DNA of 23,947 bases from Flemingiibacterium sp045634345 (GCA_045634345.1 JAZRAB010000024.1:1-23947); one strand, 5' to 3'. Shown: positions 15,541 to 23,469, counted from the stretch's first letter. Notes: generated by a model not told the origin, from the letters alone. Program-made: numbers and translations.

Positions 15541-16113
15541 ATGTTATCATTGGTATTTTCTGTAATATGCATATTTTCGTGCGTCTGGTCGATTTGCGCC
15601 GGCACTGCCGCTGAAACAGCATCTGCGCTTCTTGACGGAGCAGGCAGAGCAGTGGAGGTAACACTCGCACTTATGGGAATGATGAGCCTATGGAGCGGCG
15701 TAATGACGGTATTTCGTGAAGCCGGGGTGATAAATAAGCTGTCGCACCTTATGGGGCCTGTGATACGGCTCATTTTCAAGAAACCGTCCGACGAAGCAGT
15801 TGCGTGTCTCGCGGCAAATTTTCTTGGTATAGGAAATGCGGCAACTCCGCTCGGTATAAGCGCTTTGCAAAAAATGCAGGAAGGGGATGAAGTTGTCACG
15901 GATGACGGTATCATGCTTACAGCTTTATGCTGCGCTAGCTTTTCACCTATACCGACAACTGTGCTTGCTCTGCGGCGTGCATCCGGGGCGGCGATGCTTT
16001 TTGAACTCCTTCCTGCCATATGGCTCGTTGGTATACTAGGCACAGTAGTTGCTATTGTAACTGTGAAGCTGCTTGCGCTTATAATGCCGCGAGGGGTGAG
16101 AAAAAATGCTTGA
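15541..16113 (+). CDS. spmA: Spore maturation protein A
   Basis: A 190-residue membrane protein of the SpmA family, carrying a nucleoside-recognition (Gate) type domain. Hydrophobic segments lie near residues 3-20, 37-58 and 155-183. Family features are MGMMSLWSGVMTVFREAGV, NFLGIGNAATPLGISALQ and CCASFSPIPTTV. In Bacillus, SpmA and SpmB help dehydrate the spore core, and mutants make less heat-resistant spores. GGAG at 15530-15533 is seven bases before the ATG. The end overlaps spmB by eight bases, as is common for this pair. Its presence argues that the organism forms spores or descends from spore formers. Confidence 0.93.
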   Translation: MLSLVFSVICIFSCVWSICAGTAAETASALLDGAGRAVEVTLALMGMMSLWSGVMTVFREAGVINKLSHLMGPVIRLIFKKPSDEAVACLAANFLGIGNAATPLGISALQKMQEGDEVVTDDGIMLTALCCASFSPIPTTVLALRRASGAAMLFELLPAIWLVGILGTVVAIVTVKLLALIMPRGVRKNA

Positions 16114-16618
16114 TGGTATTGCGGCGGCTATCGTTCCTTGTGTAATCGCGCTTGCGGCAATAGTGATTCTGACTTCAAAAAAGCCGATGTTTGATATATT
16201 TATCGGCGGCATAAAAAGCGGTTTTTCGACTGCTATTGGACTTTTTCCTACACTGTGCGCACTTTGCTGTGCGGTTGCAATGTTCTCATCCTGCGGTGCC
16301 TCAGAGGCTATAGCAGTCGTACTCTCTCATGTCGGAGTGCCGGAGGGACTTGCGGGATTCCTTGTGATGCGTCCCGTGTCTGGTGCTGCTTCGACCGCCA
16401 TGCTCGCGGATATTTTTAAAACCGAGGGAGTTGATAGTCTTACGGGAATTGCCGCGTCCGTGATTATGGCGACATCTGATACTCTCATTTATATCATTTC
16501 CGTTTATCATTCGGCGGCAGGAATAAAAAAATCCCGCTTCACACTCGTTGCCGCAGCAGTGTCAATGGCAGTAACAACTGTCGCAGCAATCGTTGTGAGC
16601 GGGTGGATGTTCAGTTAG
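16106..16618 (+). CDS. spmB: Spore maturation protein B
   Basis: A 170-residue membrane protein, partner of SpmA. Hydrophobic stretches occur near residues 4-24, 45-63, 80-95 and 148-168. The family core is FIGGIKSGFSTAIGLFPTLCALCCAVAMF and VMRPVSGAASTAMLADIFKTEG, followed by IMATSDTLIYIISVYHSAAGI. Its start lies inside the end of spmA, so the two are co-translated. It ends with TAG at 16616-16618, eight bases into the opposite-strand capA-like gene. No terminator separates the two converging genes. Confidence 0.93.
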   Translation: MLDGIAAAIVPCVIALAAIVILTSKKPMFDIFIGGIKSGFSTAIGLFPTLCALCCAVAMFSSCGASEAIAVVLSHVGVPEGLAGFLVMRPVSGAASTAMLADIFKTEGVDSLTGIAASVIMATSDTLIYIISVYHSAAGIKKSRFTLVAAAVSMAVTTVAAIVVSGWMFS

Positions 16619-17846
16619 TGTACGGTGAAAGTACGAGGTAATCGCCCATTATGCGTTTGGCGTATGCGATCATATCATCGGGGGTGGCATAGGAGCCGTA
16701 TAAGCGGCCGGTGCCATGCTTTGCTGCAACGTCGGCGGGATAGTCGCATAAGAAGTAGAGATGCGAATTATAGTAGCTCGGACCATAGAAAAACGCAGTC
16801 GGGATGAATTTCGGGGATTCAACATAGGCGGTTCCGTCGCTCATACCCACTATATCGAATGTGAAAAATCCGCCTACCATGTTCTGCCAATACTGCATGG
16901 CGGACAGCAGGTTGCCAAGAGAATATATGCAGAGCGTTTCACCGGCATCTGTCTCTATCCATTCGATGGGCTGAAGCACGTGAGGATGATGACCGATTAT
17001 GACATCAGCACCATTTTCGGCGAGCAGCTTTGCTACTCTGCGCTGTTCATCACTCGGGGTTGAATTGTTCTCATCTCCCCAGTGTATTGAGACGATTACA
17101 ATGTCGCCAGCATCCTCGGCAAGCGCACATTGACGAATGATATCGGCATCGTTGATGTATGGAACGACCAACTTCGACGATGTGGGAAGTCTAACTCCGT
17201 TTGTTTCGTAGGTATAAGAAAGGAATGCAAGCTTTACACCTTTACGCTCGATGACGCGGATATTGTCGAAATCCTCGCGGTCACGGTATCCGCCGATCAT
17301 CAGGATATCACTCATTTCATCGGATTTCCAAAAGTCAATAGTCGCTTCAAGTCCATTTGCACCTTTATCGCACATATGATTATTGGCGATTCCTACTATA
17401 TCAAAGCCGATATCGAGAAGATCGCGTCCGAGATCCTGAGGAGAGTTGAAATACGGATATCCCGAAAGTGCAAAGCCGTCTCCGCACATAAGCGTTTCTT
17501 GGTTGATAAAAGACAGGTCGAAGCTTGCAATATAGTCAGCGACATCAGCATACATCGGTTTGAAGTTGTACTCGCGTGTGTCAGCATTTGCGCGTTTTCG
17601 GGCGTCGATGTATATACATGGATGAATAACATTGTCCCCTGCGGCGAGGAATGAAATTCGAGCGGTCTCGGTCGGCTCGTTGATGGGCGCTTCGGGAATC
17701 AACGCCGTTTGTGTGTCATTCGATTGATCGCCGTATTCATATTCTGCCTCGGGGGAAGCGATGCGTGTAGGCTCGCTGTCTGTGTTTGCGCATGCGGTGA
17801 GGACAAGCATCAGTGCTGCGAGAGTGAGTGAAATTTTCTTTTGCAT
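16611..17846 (-). CDS. CapA-family lipoprotein (metallophosphatase fold)
   Basis: A 411-residue predicted lipoprotein. The signal peptide runs to a lipobox LTAC with C19, and a low-complexity acidic linker reaches about residue 60. The CapA (PGA_cap) domain follows: AAGDNVIHPCIYIDARK, INQETLM, VGIANNHMCDKG, VSIHWGDE and IIGHHPHVLQPIE carry the metal-ligand histidines, aspartates and asparagines of this calcineurin-like fold. CapA proteins take part in poly-gamma-glutamate capsule assembly, but many clostridial lipoprotein members stand alone and have unknown substrates. No capB or capC is present. GAGG precedes the ATG. The stop TGA overlaps the spmB end by eight bases tail to tail. Confidence 0.9.
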   Translation of the reverse strand: MQKKISLTLAALMLVLTACANTDSEPTRIASPEAEYEYGDQSNDTQTALIPEAPINEPTETARISFLAAGDNVIHPCIYIDARKRANADTREYNFKPMYADVADYIASFDLSFINQETLMCGDGFALSGYPYFNSPQDLGRDLLDIGFDIVGIANNHMCDKGANGLEATIDFWKSDEMSDILMIGGYRDREDFDNIRVIERKGVKLAFLSYTYETNGVRLPTSSKLVVPYINDADIIRQCALAEDAGDIVIVSIHWGDENNSTPSDEQRRVAKLLAENGADVIIGHHPHVLQPIEWIETDAGETLCIYSLGNLLSAMQYWQNMVGGFFTFDIVGMSDGTAYVESPKFIPTAFFYGPSYYNSHLYFLCDYPADVAAKHGTGRLYGSYATPDDMIAYAKRIMGDYLVLSPYTN

Positions 17847-17883
17847 GGTGTACCTCGATGCTTTTGGATTGTACTTATTATAT

Positions 17884-17912
17884 ATTATATCACAGGATAA
17901 AAAATATGTAAA
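17884..17912 (-). promoter_or_regulatory. Sigma-A promoter for the CapA-family gene
   Basis: On the minus strand, TTTACA (complement of 17907-17912) and consensus TATAAT (complement of 17884-17889) are 17 bp apart. The leader is about 30 nt. Confidence 0.78.
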
Positions 17913-17930
17913 CCGATTTTAAAAAAAGGA

Positions 17931-17959
17931 TTGTATTTTTTGTCGAAATATGTTACAAT
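17931..17959 (+). promoter_or_regulatory. Sigma-A promoter for the lipid kinase gene
   Basis: TTGTAT (17931-17936) and TACAAT (17954-17959) with a 17-bp spacer. It is back to back with the capA-like promoter, the two -35 boxes being 18 bp apart, so the two could share regulators. Confidence 0.65.
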
Positions 17960-18013
17960 AATAAAAGTAATCGTATAAATGCGTTTTAGCGGCGAAAAGA
18001 AAGGATGTTGGCA

Positions 18014-18970
18014 ATGAAGCACTTTTTTATAATAAATCCTGCCGCGGGTAAGGGTGTTGAATCGTCACCGCTTCTTGCTGCAATTAAAGACGCCTGCGAG
18101 GTATCATCCGCAGACTACGAAATATACAGAACAAAATCGCGCGGTGACGCCACTTTATTTGTGCGAAACAAAATAAAGCAAAAGCCGCAGAGAGAAACAT
18201 GGCGTTTTTACGCCTGCGGAGGCGACGGTACGCTTTCCGAGATTGTCAGCGGTGCGGTAGATTCAAATGCGGATGCTTCATCAGGAGCGATACCCGGCGT
18301 TGAGGTAGGGTGTATTCCGATTGGCACGGGAAATGATTTTGTTCGCAATTTCACATCTCCGGAGTTTTTCAAAGATATCACAAAGCAGCTTCTTGCCGAT
18401 ACTATTGAGATAGACTGTTACTCCTGCGGAGCAGAACGATATGGGCTAAATATGATAAACATTGGATTTGACTGTGACGTGGTCGTGAAAGCGGCAGAGT
18501 TCAAAAAACGCCGTTTTATGCCAAAGAGCCTTGCCTATATTGCCGGCGTAATCGCACTTCTTCGGGATAATCCGGGGCGTGTAATACGAGTGAGACGCGC
18601 GGACGGAAGCGAGATTACAAAAGAGTTTCAGCTTGTAAGTGCAGCTAACGGAGGATGGTGCGGAGGAGGATTTCATTCTGCGCCAAAGAGTGCGCTTGAT
18701 GACGGACTTCTCGATATAAGCCTCATAGATAAAGTGACAAGACGCGATTTTATACGGCTTGTAGGCTCGTATAAGAGCGGAAAGCATCTTGACACCAGGC
18801 TTGGCAAGAAAATTGTTGAATACGCACACGAGAAATCAGTTTCGTTTGAGTTTGCCGAACCGACGAATGTATGTATTGACGGTGAGATAAGCGTTATGGA
18901 TAAGCTTGATGTGCTCGTCCTTCCGCGAGCGATTGCATTTGCAGTTCCAGTCGGATGTCGGGTAAAATAA
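18014..18970 (+). CDS. dagK: Diacylglycerol kinase/YegS-type lipid kinase
   Basis: A 318-residue cytoplasmic or membrane-associated kinase. The N-terminal catalytic domain starts HFFIINPAAGKG, has the nucleotide-binding GGDGTLSEI, and PIGTGNDFVRNF. The C-terminal half holds a beta-sandwich with SAANGGWCGGGFHSAPKSALDDGLLD and ends near VCIDGE. DagK-type enzymes return diacylglycerol to phosphatidic acid, which balances the phospholipid pool; the exact lipid is not proven. The ATG at 18014 is preferred to the one at 18005, because AAAGGA ends at 18005 and would leave no spacing for the earlier start. It is followed by a clear terminator. Confidence 0.9.
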   Translation: MKHFFIINPAAGKGVESSPLLAAIKDACEVSSADYEIYRTKSRGDATLFVRNKIKQKPQRETWRFYACGGDGTLSEIVSGAVDSNADASSGAIPGVEVGCIPIGTGNDFVRNFTSPEFFKDITKQLLADTIEIDCYSCGAERYGLNMINIGFDCDVVVKAAEFKKRRFMPKSLAYIAGVIALLRDNPGRVIRVRRADGSEITKEFQLVSAANGGWCGGGFHSAPKSALDDGLLDISLIDKVTRRDFIRLVGSYKSGKHLDTRLGKKIVEYAHEKSVSFEFAEPTNVCIDGEISVMDKLDVLVLPRAIAFAVPVGCRVK

Positions 18971-18976
18971 GAAAGC

Positions 18977-19014
18977 GCGTTGTCTGTAAAAAAACAGACA
19001 ACGCATTGTTTTTT
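18977..19014 (+). terminator. Intrinsic terminator of the lipid kinase gene
   Basis: An 11-bp stem (18977-18987 with 18994-19004), a loop of six A residues, then ATTG and six T residues at 19009-19014. It also lies just past the stop of the converging membrane protein gene, but its minus-strand U-tract is poor. Confidence 0.88.
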
Positions 19015-19018
19015 GTAA

Positions 19019-20590
19019 TCACTGATCCCACATTAAATATACTACCTCTGTGTCGGGCGATAAGCCGTACAGCATGAGGTATACCTGCTCATGATAGAGA
19101 TTGTCATACGGCATGGTGTATTTATAGATATCGTTTGGCAGGTAGTAAAGTTTTAACGGTTCACCGAGAGTCGGGTCATATGAAGTGACTTGTTCGCGGT
19201 TCTTTTGATGGGCTTCAATGTTTTCATAATACCCAATAGGCACTGCCGCAAACTGTGCCAGCGTGATGCAGACGGCGAGTGTCGGCAGAGTGCGTAGTTT
19301 TCCCCATCTTGAAAGAGCTAGCCACACTGCGATTGCAATAAGAAGTAAAGCGGTAAGCTTTGACGAAAAATTTCCCAAGGCAATAGTGAACGATGAGGCG
19401 GCGAGTAATGAATAAAGCAGAGAAGAATTTGCCTCTATGATTGTACGTACCATAGGTACTATAAGCAGAAGGAGAGAAATTGTAAGTGTCCGTGCACCAA
19501 ATTCCGGAGAGATAAGCATCGCACATTGCATGGCGACGGCAGACCAGACAAAATATAGGTTGTCCGCTTCACCGTACTCAAAGAAATCAAATGCTGTTTT
19601 TATCATTATAGCCGCAAGTGGGATAATGAGTATTATCATAAACCAATACGCCCGAAGAATTTCAGCGTTGAATGTGATGGAGTACAGGTATCCGACAATG
19701 GCTAATGCTGAAATTACGGTAAGCCAAGTTGCTTTTTTATATGATTTGTATGCGGTGATAATTAGAAGAGCTGCTATTATGGCACATAGCCCGTTGGGGC
19801 CGAGCACTACTGCGCCGAGCGTCGGTATATTTTTGATAATTCGCTCAAAGAAGGGCATAGCATAGAAATCGGGATAATACACTGTGCGAGCAGAGCTTCC
19901 CGGAGCGAGGATGAGCGTGAGAAAGCCTGCAGTCACTGCGGCAAGATTAGTAAGAAGCGGAAGAATCGGTTTGCTCCTTTTCTGAAGGAACGAGTGCACC
20001 ATCAGCCATAACACTGCAAGCAGTGCCGCTGCGGAAGCTTGCTCGGTAGTCGCTCCGGTAATAAATGCGAGTAGTGAAAGAGGATATATTTTCGCCTCGC
20101 GCGAGACGGCGCGTCTGAGAAAAAATATATACCAGAGAGTGAGCGTGGCAGGGAAGAGATAGTTGAGCGAACCGGTCGCCCAATAAACGCTCTGACGCAG
20201 AATTGCAATCTCTGTCATTGCAAAATGTGCGCATACTGCGATTATTGCATTTTTATAGGTCTCGTTATCATATCCGTCGCGCCATGTCTGCGCGGCAAGC
20301 TTAGCAAGGACGATGACAAGTGCCGTCATGACGGCTATAGCGGCTATCCGCCAGAGATAGAAGCTATATCCTAGCAGCAGCTCATCGACAAGATGAACGA
20401 TCGCACGTCCGTTGGTACTCATATAATGATAGACATTTTCGCTTATCATGTAATCTGCACCGTTTTTTACAAAGGCGGCGTAATAGTAATCATCGCCGAA
20501 ATGAGCCGTGAAAAGACACGTTAGCGAGTGTATAACGATAAATACCGTAAGGACGATGCGGTGACGGTTTTTTATCAATATCTCCTTCAA
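19019..20590 (-). CDS. Polytopic membrane protein, DUF6056-like
   Basis: A 523-residue protein with about eleven to twelve hydrophobic segments spread over its length. After a first membrane helix comes HFGDDYYYAAFVKNG. A second conserved-looking part is LRQSVYWATGSLNYLFP, then LAPGSSARTVYY before the fifth or sixth segment. The acidic pair after the first helix, with an extracytoplasmic tail at the C-terminus, resembles GT-C-type glycosyltransferases and DUF6056 proteins. A sugar or lipid-linked substrate is therefore possible but not shown. Start is TTG at 20590 with a strong AGGAGGGG eight bases before; no ATG is available nearby. It has its own promoter and stands alone. Confidence 0.75.
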   Translation of the reverse strand: MKEILIKNRHRIVLTVFIVIHSLTCLFTAHFGDDYYYAAFVKNGADYMISENVYHYMSTNGRAIVHLVDELLLGYSFYLWRIAAIAVMTALVIVLAKLAAQTWRDGYDNETYKNAIIAVCAHFAMTEIAILRQSVYWATGSLNYLFPATLTLWYIFFLRRAVSREAKIYPLSLLAFITGATTEQASAAALLAVLWLMVHSFLQKRSKPILPLLTNLAAVTAGFLTLILAPGSSARTVYYPDFYAMPFFERIIKNIPTLGAVVLGPNGLCAIIAALLIITAYKSYKKATWLTVISALAIVGYLYSITFNAEILRAYWFMIILIIPLAAIMIKTAFDFFEYGEADNLYFVWSAVAMQCAMLISPEFGARTLTISLLLLIVPMVRTIIEANSSLLYSLLAASSFTIALGNFSSKLTALLLIAIAVWLALSRWGKLRTLPTLAVCITLAQFAAVPIGYYENIEAHQKNREQVTSYDPTLGEPLKLYYLPNDIYKYTMPYDNLYHEQVYLMLYGLSPDTEVVYLMWDQ

Positions 20591-20638
20591 TAATATCCCC
20601 TCCTGAATTATAACATTGCCCTATGACAGTACATCTAT

Positions 20639-20667
20639 ATTTTACCATGCAGAGGCAAATCAGTCAA
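20639..20667 (-). promoter_or_regulatory. Sigma-A promoter for the membrane protein gene
   Basis: On the minus strand, TTGACT (complement of 20662-20667) and TAAAAT (complement of 20639-20644) with a 17-bp spacer, followed by a leader of about 40 nt. Because it lies between the 36-codon frame and the large gene, the two can be transcribed separately. Confidence 0.78.
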
Positions 20668-20678
20668 GACCATAATGC

Positions 20679-20789
20679 TTATGCCGTCGCATGCTCTATT
20701 TTGACGGTCTCGGTGTTAGGCTGAATTGGTTCAGACCTTAAAGATGCAAGTGCAGCCAAAATTGCAAGTGGAACAACAAATGTATTCAT
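20679..20789 (-). CDS. Possible 36-residue small membrane protein
   Basis: A minus-strand frame of 36 codons, starting ATG at 20789 and ending TAA. AGAAGG lies about seven bases before the ATG. The predicted peptide begins MNTFVVPLAILAALASL, a hydrophobic helix, followed by a polar tail. This layout fits a small membrane peptide or leader. No convincing promoter was found for it and no family is recognised. It accounts for much of the otherwise empty 352-bp gap between the membrane protein gene and citrate synthase. It could also be chance. Confidence 0.35.
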   Translation of the reverse strand: MNTFVVPLAILAALASLRSEPIQPNTETVKIEHATA

Positions 20790-20879
20790 GAAGACGCCTT
20801 CTTTTTACATTGAATAGGGCGGTTTTAGGTTCAAAGGTGCAATATTTAGGATAAATTCTTGCATATTTTTTAAAAACTA

Positions 20880-20908
20880 TTGCTTTTTTTGACTGTATAT
20901 GTTATAAT
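20880..20908 (+). promoter_or_regulatory. Sigma-A promoter for citrate synthase
   Basis: TTGCTT (20880-20885) and consensus TATAAT (20903-20908) with a 17-bp spacer. A TTGACT occurs inside the spacer but is too close to the -10 box to serve as -35. The leader is about 28 nt. Confidence 0.7.
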
Positions 20909-20942
20909 GATAAATATATTATTTCCAAGTGGAGGAAAATCC

Positions 20943-22343
20943 ATGCAACAAGCATTCAATAATTCATTCATGCGAAATGCTTCGATATCTGAGAACAGTG
21001 AGCTTTTTGATTCACTTCTGACCGGTTCAAGAGAGCACTATTCGATTCCGGCATCGGCATTTACTAATTATAATGTGAAGCGCGGTCTGCGCAACCCGGA
21101 TGGAACGGGTGTAATGGCGGGTATTACCAAGATAGGTAACGCGCACGGTTATATTATCAACGAGGGCGATAAGATATCCATTGAGGGTGAGCTTTACTAT
21201 CGCGGTTATAATGTCGCGGATCTTATCAGCGGATACACCGAGGAAGGGCGTTATGGCTTTGAGGAGACCGCATATCTTCTCTTTTTTGGTGATCTTCCCA
21301 GTAAAAAACAGCTTGACGATTTTGATACACTCCTTGATTCTTACCGTTTCTTGCCTCCTAGATTTACTGATGACGTGATCATGCGTGCGCCTACACCGTC
21401 GCTTATGAACAAGATTGCGACGTCGGTATTGGCACTCTATGCTTACGACGAGAATCCCGATGAGACCAGCCTTGAAAACATGCTTCGTCAGTCGATGCAG
21501 CTTCTTGCTCGTCTTCCTATCATCGCGGCACAGTCATATGCATTCAATCGCAGCTATTTCCATGGCGAGAGTCTCAATATCCACAATCCGCAGAATAACC
21601 TTTCAACCGCGCAGAACTTTCTTCGCATAATGCGTCCCGACTGCAGCTATACCGAGGCAGAGGCTAAGCTTCTTGATCTTTGTCTCGTGCTTCATGCGGA
21701 GCATGGCGGTGGTAATAACTCCGCTTTCACATGCCGCGTAGTATCCTCGTCGGGTACTGACAGCTATTCAGCGATTGCGTCTGCGATAAGCTCGCTCAAA
21801 GGTCCCAAGCACGGCGGAGCTAACATAAAGGTCTGTGAAATGTTCGACTCTATCAAAAACGGTGTCGGAGATTGGGCGGATGATGATGAGGTCACATCTT
21901 TTCTTGAAAAGTTGATTCGCGGTGAAGAAGGAGACCATTCCGGACTCATCTACGGTATGGGACACGCGATTTATACACTTTCTGACCCGCGTGCGGTCAT
22001 GCTAAAAAAATACGCGAAGGAGCTAGCGAAGGGAACTGATTTCGAGCGCGAGTTCGCACTTCTTGAATCGGTTGAACGCTTGTCTCCGGCGGTTTATTCG
22101 CGTTATAAGAATCTTGACAAGAACATCTGCGCAAATGTTGACCTTTATTCGGGACTTGTCTATCGCATGCTCGGCATACCGGTAGAGCTGTACACACCGC
22201 TTTTTGCTATTGCGAGAATTGCGGGTTGGTGTGCTCACCGTATAGAAGAAGTCACGACAGGAAAGAAGATAATCCGTCCTGCATACAAGGCTATAGCAAA
22301 GCCGAGAGAATATGCGCCGCTTATAGTTCGCGGCGGTAACTAA
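20943..22343 (+). CDS. gltA: Citrate synthase (citrate/2-methylcitrate synthase family)
   Basis: A 466-residue enzyme condensing acetyl-CoA with oxaloacetate to citrate. The catalytic triad equivalents are H290 in GPKHGGAN, H341 in GMGHAIY and D400 in NVDLYSG. CoA- and substrate-binding parts LHAEHGGGNNSAFTCR and LYTPLFAIARIAGWCAHRIEE are intact. The N-terminal 40 residues extend beyond the shorter Bacillus enzymes, as in many clostridial homologues. GGAGG lies before the ATG at 20943; the longer frame to 20880 starts inside the promoter. No aconitase or isocitrate dehydrogenase is adjacent, so it is a single-gene unit; in an anaerobe it would mainly serve glutamate synthesis. A 2-methylcitrate role cannot be excluded. 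Confidence 0.94.
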   Translation: MQQAFNNSFMRNASISENSELFDSLLTGSREHYSIPASAFTNYNVKRGLRNPDGTGVMAGITKIGNAHGYIINEGDKISIEGELYYRGYNVADLISGYTEEGRYGFEETAYLLFFGDLPSKKQLDDFDTLLDSYRFLPPRFTDDVIMRAPTPSLMNKIATSVLALYAYDENPDETSLENMLRQSMQLLARLPIIAAQSYAFNRSYFHGESLNIHNPQNNLSTAQNFLRIMRPDCSYTEAEAKLLDLCLVLHAEHGGGNNSAFTCRVVSSSGTDSYSAIASAISSLKGPKHGGANIKVCEMFDSIKNGVGDWADDDEVTSFLEKLIRGEEGDHSGLIYGMGHAIYTLSDPRAVMLKKYAKELAKGTDFEREFALLESVERLSPAVYSRYKNLDKNICANVDLYSGLVYRMLGIPVELYTPLFAIARIAGWCAHRIEEVTTGKKIIRPAYKAIAKPREYAPLIVRGGN

Positions 22344-22350
22344 TACACAT

Positions 22351-22385
22351 AAAAGTCCGTCTGCATTCATGCGGACGGACTTTTT
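22351..22385 (+). terminator. Intrinsic terminator of citrate synthase
   Basis: A 15-bp stem with one G-U pair (22351-22365 with 22370-22384), a TTCA loop and T residues to 22385. It could act on both strands because A residues precede and T residues follow the core. Confidence 0.9.
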
Positions 22386-22424
22386 ATATGTGCACGGTAA
22401 ATTTGAGTTTATAGGGGAGTTTGC

Positions 22425-22765
22425 CGCTCCGAGCATTGGTGCTCTCACGGGGTGCTTCGCACCGCCTGCCGATATGGAGAGGGGAACCATTTACGCTCAG
22501 ACGCCGCTCCAAAGGTTCCCCTCTGCACTCCCTTCCTTGGCTCGGCTAAGCCGGCTCATGATTGTTAGATTATTGCTATAACAAAGAGATTTTTTGTAGC
22601 CAAGGAGTTAGGGGTGGCGGGGGAAGAAACTTCGGCGTTTGAGATGGTTCTTCCCACGCCCGAGCGGTGGCATTACCGCCGCGAGCAATACGGCAGGCGG
22701 CGCAGCGTGCCGCTTGGGAGTTGCAAAAATCGAAGCACCAACCTCCCCGATAAACTATAATTTAA
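22425..22765. repeat. Multi-hairpin intergenic repeat element (includes copy B)
   Basis: This 340-bp stretch lies between the citrate synthase terminator and the rplM promoter. It is richer in GC than the flanking spacers. Visible stems: GAGCA/TGCTC (22431-22444), GGTGC/GCACC (22451-22463), an 11-bp AGAGGGGAACC stem (22478-22488 with 22514-22524), GGGAAGAA/TTCTTCCC (22621-22655) and GCGGTGG/CCGCCGC (22664-22682, one G-U). The last 59 bases match the window start at 1-60. Short open frames across it have low-complexity, non-protein-like sequence and no ribosome sites. I see no transposase, so it looks like a non-autonomous or structural repeat. The left boundary is approximate. Confidence 0.6.
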
Positions 22766-22912
22766 CTTTTATTCTGTTTGAAAATTACATTAAAAAAGCA
22801 AAAAAAATGTCCTCGCATTTACGAAAGATGCATCAAAAACGACGAAATCGGGCGATTTTGAGAGCAAATGATAATGTAAATTAAAATTTTGCGATTTTTT
22901 TCAAAAAAGGTA

Positions 22913-22941
22913 TTGACAAGATCTTACTTGTGTGATATAAT
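22913..22941 (+). promoter_or_regulatory. Consensus sigma-A promoter for rplM-rpsI
   Basis: Exact TTGACA (22913-22918) and exact TATAAT (22936-22941) with a 17-bp spacer, as expected for a ribosomal protein operon. The 150 bp between this promoter and the repeat are AT-rich and show nothing else. Confidence 0.9.
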
Positions 22942-22945
22942 ATTG

Positions 22946-23024
22946 CACGTTGAGAAATCTCCGCACGTGTGCGATAACCCACGCCGCGGCGGAATCAAGC
23001 TCATTTGAGCAAATATTTTTTGAA
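22946..23024 (+). promoter_or_regulatory. Structured 5' leader of rplM, candidate L13 leader
   Basis: The roughly 90-nt leader can fold a two-part stem, TCCGC/GCGGA (22960-22964 with 22989-22993) around CGTG/CACG (22966-22969 with 22980-22983). A small GCTC/GAGC hairpin follows near 23010. Firmicutes often carry an L13-binding autoregulatory leader at this place, but I could not compare the fold with its model. Confidence 0.4.
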
Positions 23025-23037
23025 AGGAATACCTAAT

Positions 23038-23469
23038 ATGTCCACATACATGGCTAAAAAGGAAACCCTCGAGCGTAAGTGGTATGTAATTGATGCAGCA
23101 GGCAAGCCCCTCGGCAAGACCGCTGTTCTCGCAGCTACCATTTTGAGAGGTAAGCACAGACCCGAATTTACACCTAATGTTGACTGCGGCGAATTCGTAA
23201 TCATCATTAACGCAAAGGACGCTGTCCTCACCGGCAAGAAGCTGGAGCAGAAGTATTATCGCCATCACAGCGGTTACATCGGCGGCCTCAAGGAAGTAAG
23301 CTACAAGACTCTTATGGCAACCAAGCCCGAGCTTGCTATGCAGCTCGCAGTTAAGGGTATGCTTGCAAAGAACAAGCTGGGCGCTGCTCAGATTAACCGT
23401 CTTAAGGTTTACGCAGGTGCAGAGCACAAGCAGCAGGCTCAGCAGCCCGTAGCTTATCCCGCTGAATAA
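23038..23469 (+). CDS. rplM: 50S ribosomal protein L13 (uL13)
   Basis: A 143-residue ribosomal protein that binds 23S rRNA early in 50S assembly. It shows the family start MSTYMAKKETLERKWYVIDA, the LGKTAVLAATILRGKHRPEFTP segment and HHSGYIGGLKEVS, all typical of uL13. AAAGGAA precedes the ATG at 23038; a frame extension to 23005 uses TTG in the leader and is not needed. Codon use is strongly biased (AAG, CTC, GTT), as in highly expressed genes. It is co-transcribed with rpsI 20 bases downstream, the standard bacterial pair. Confidence 0.97.
   Translation: MSTYMAKKETLERKWYVIDAAGKPLGKTAVLAATILRGKHRPEFTPNVDCGEFVIIINAKDAVLTGKKLEQKYYRHHSGYIGGLKEVSYKTLMATKPELAMQLAVKGMLAKNKLGAAQINRLKVYAGAEHKQQAQQPVAYPAE

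Noticed and set aside
17130..17654. 174-codon plus-strand open frame opposite the CapA-family gene
   Set aside because: The minus-strand frame has a lipobox and all CapA motifs; the plus-strand frame has no promoter, ribosome site or recognisable domain.
22369..22581. 70-codon plus-strand open frame after citrate synthase
   Set aside because: It starts inside the terminator hairpin and crosses the multi-hairpin repeat with no family resemblance or ribosome site.
22639..22884. 81-codon plus-strand open frame across the repeat before rplM
   Set aside because: It runs through the repeat and the AT-rich spacer, has no ribosome site, and its product is low-complexity. It is explained by GC-rich repeat sequence lacking stops.
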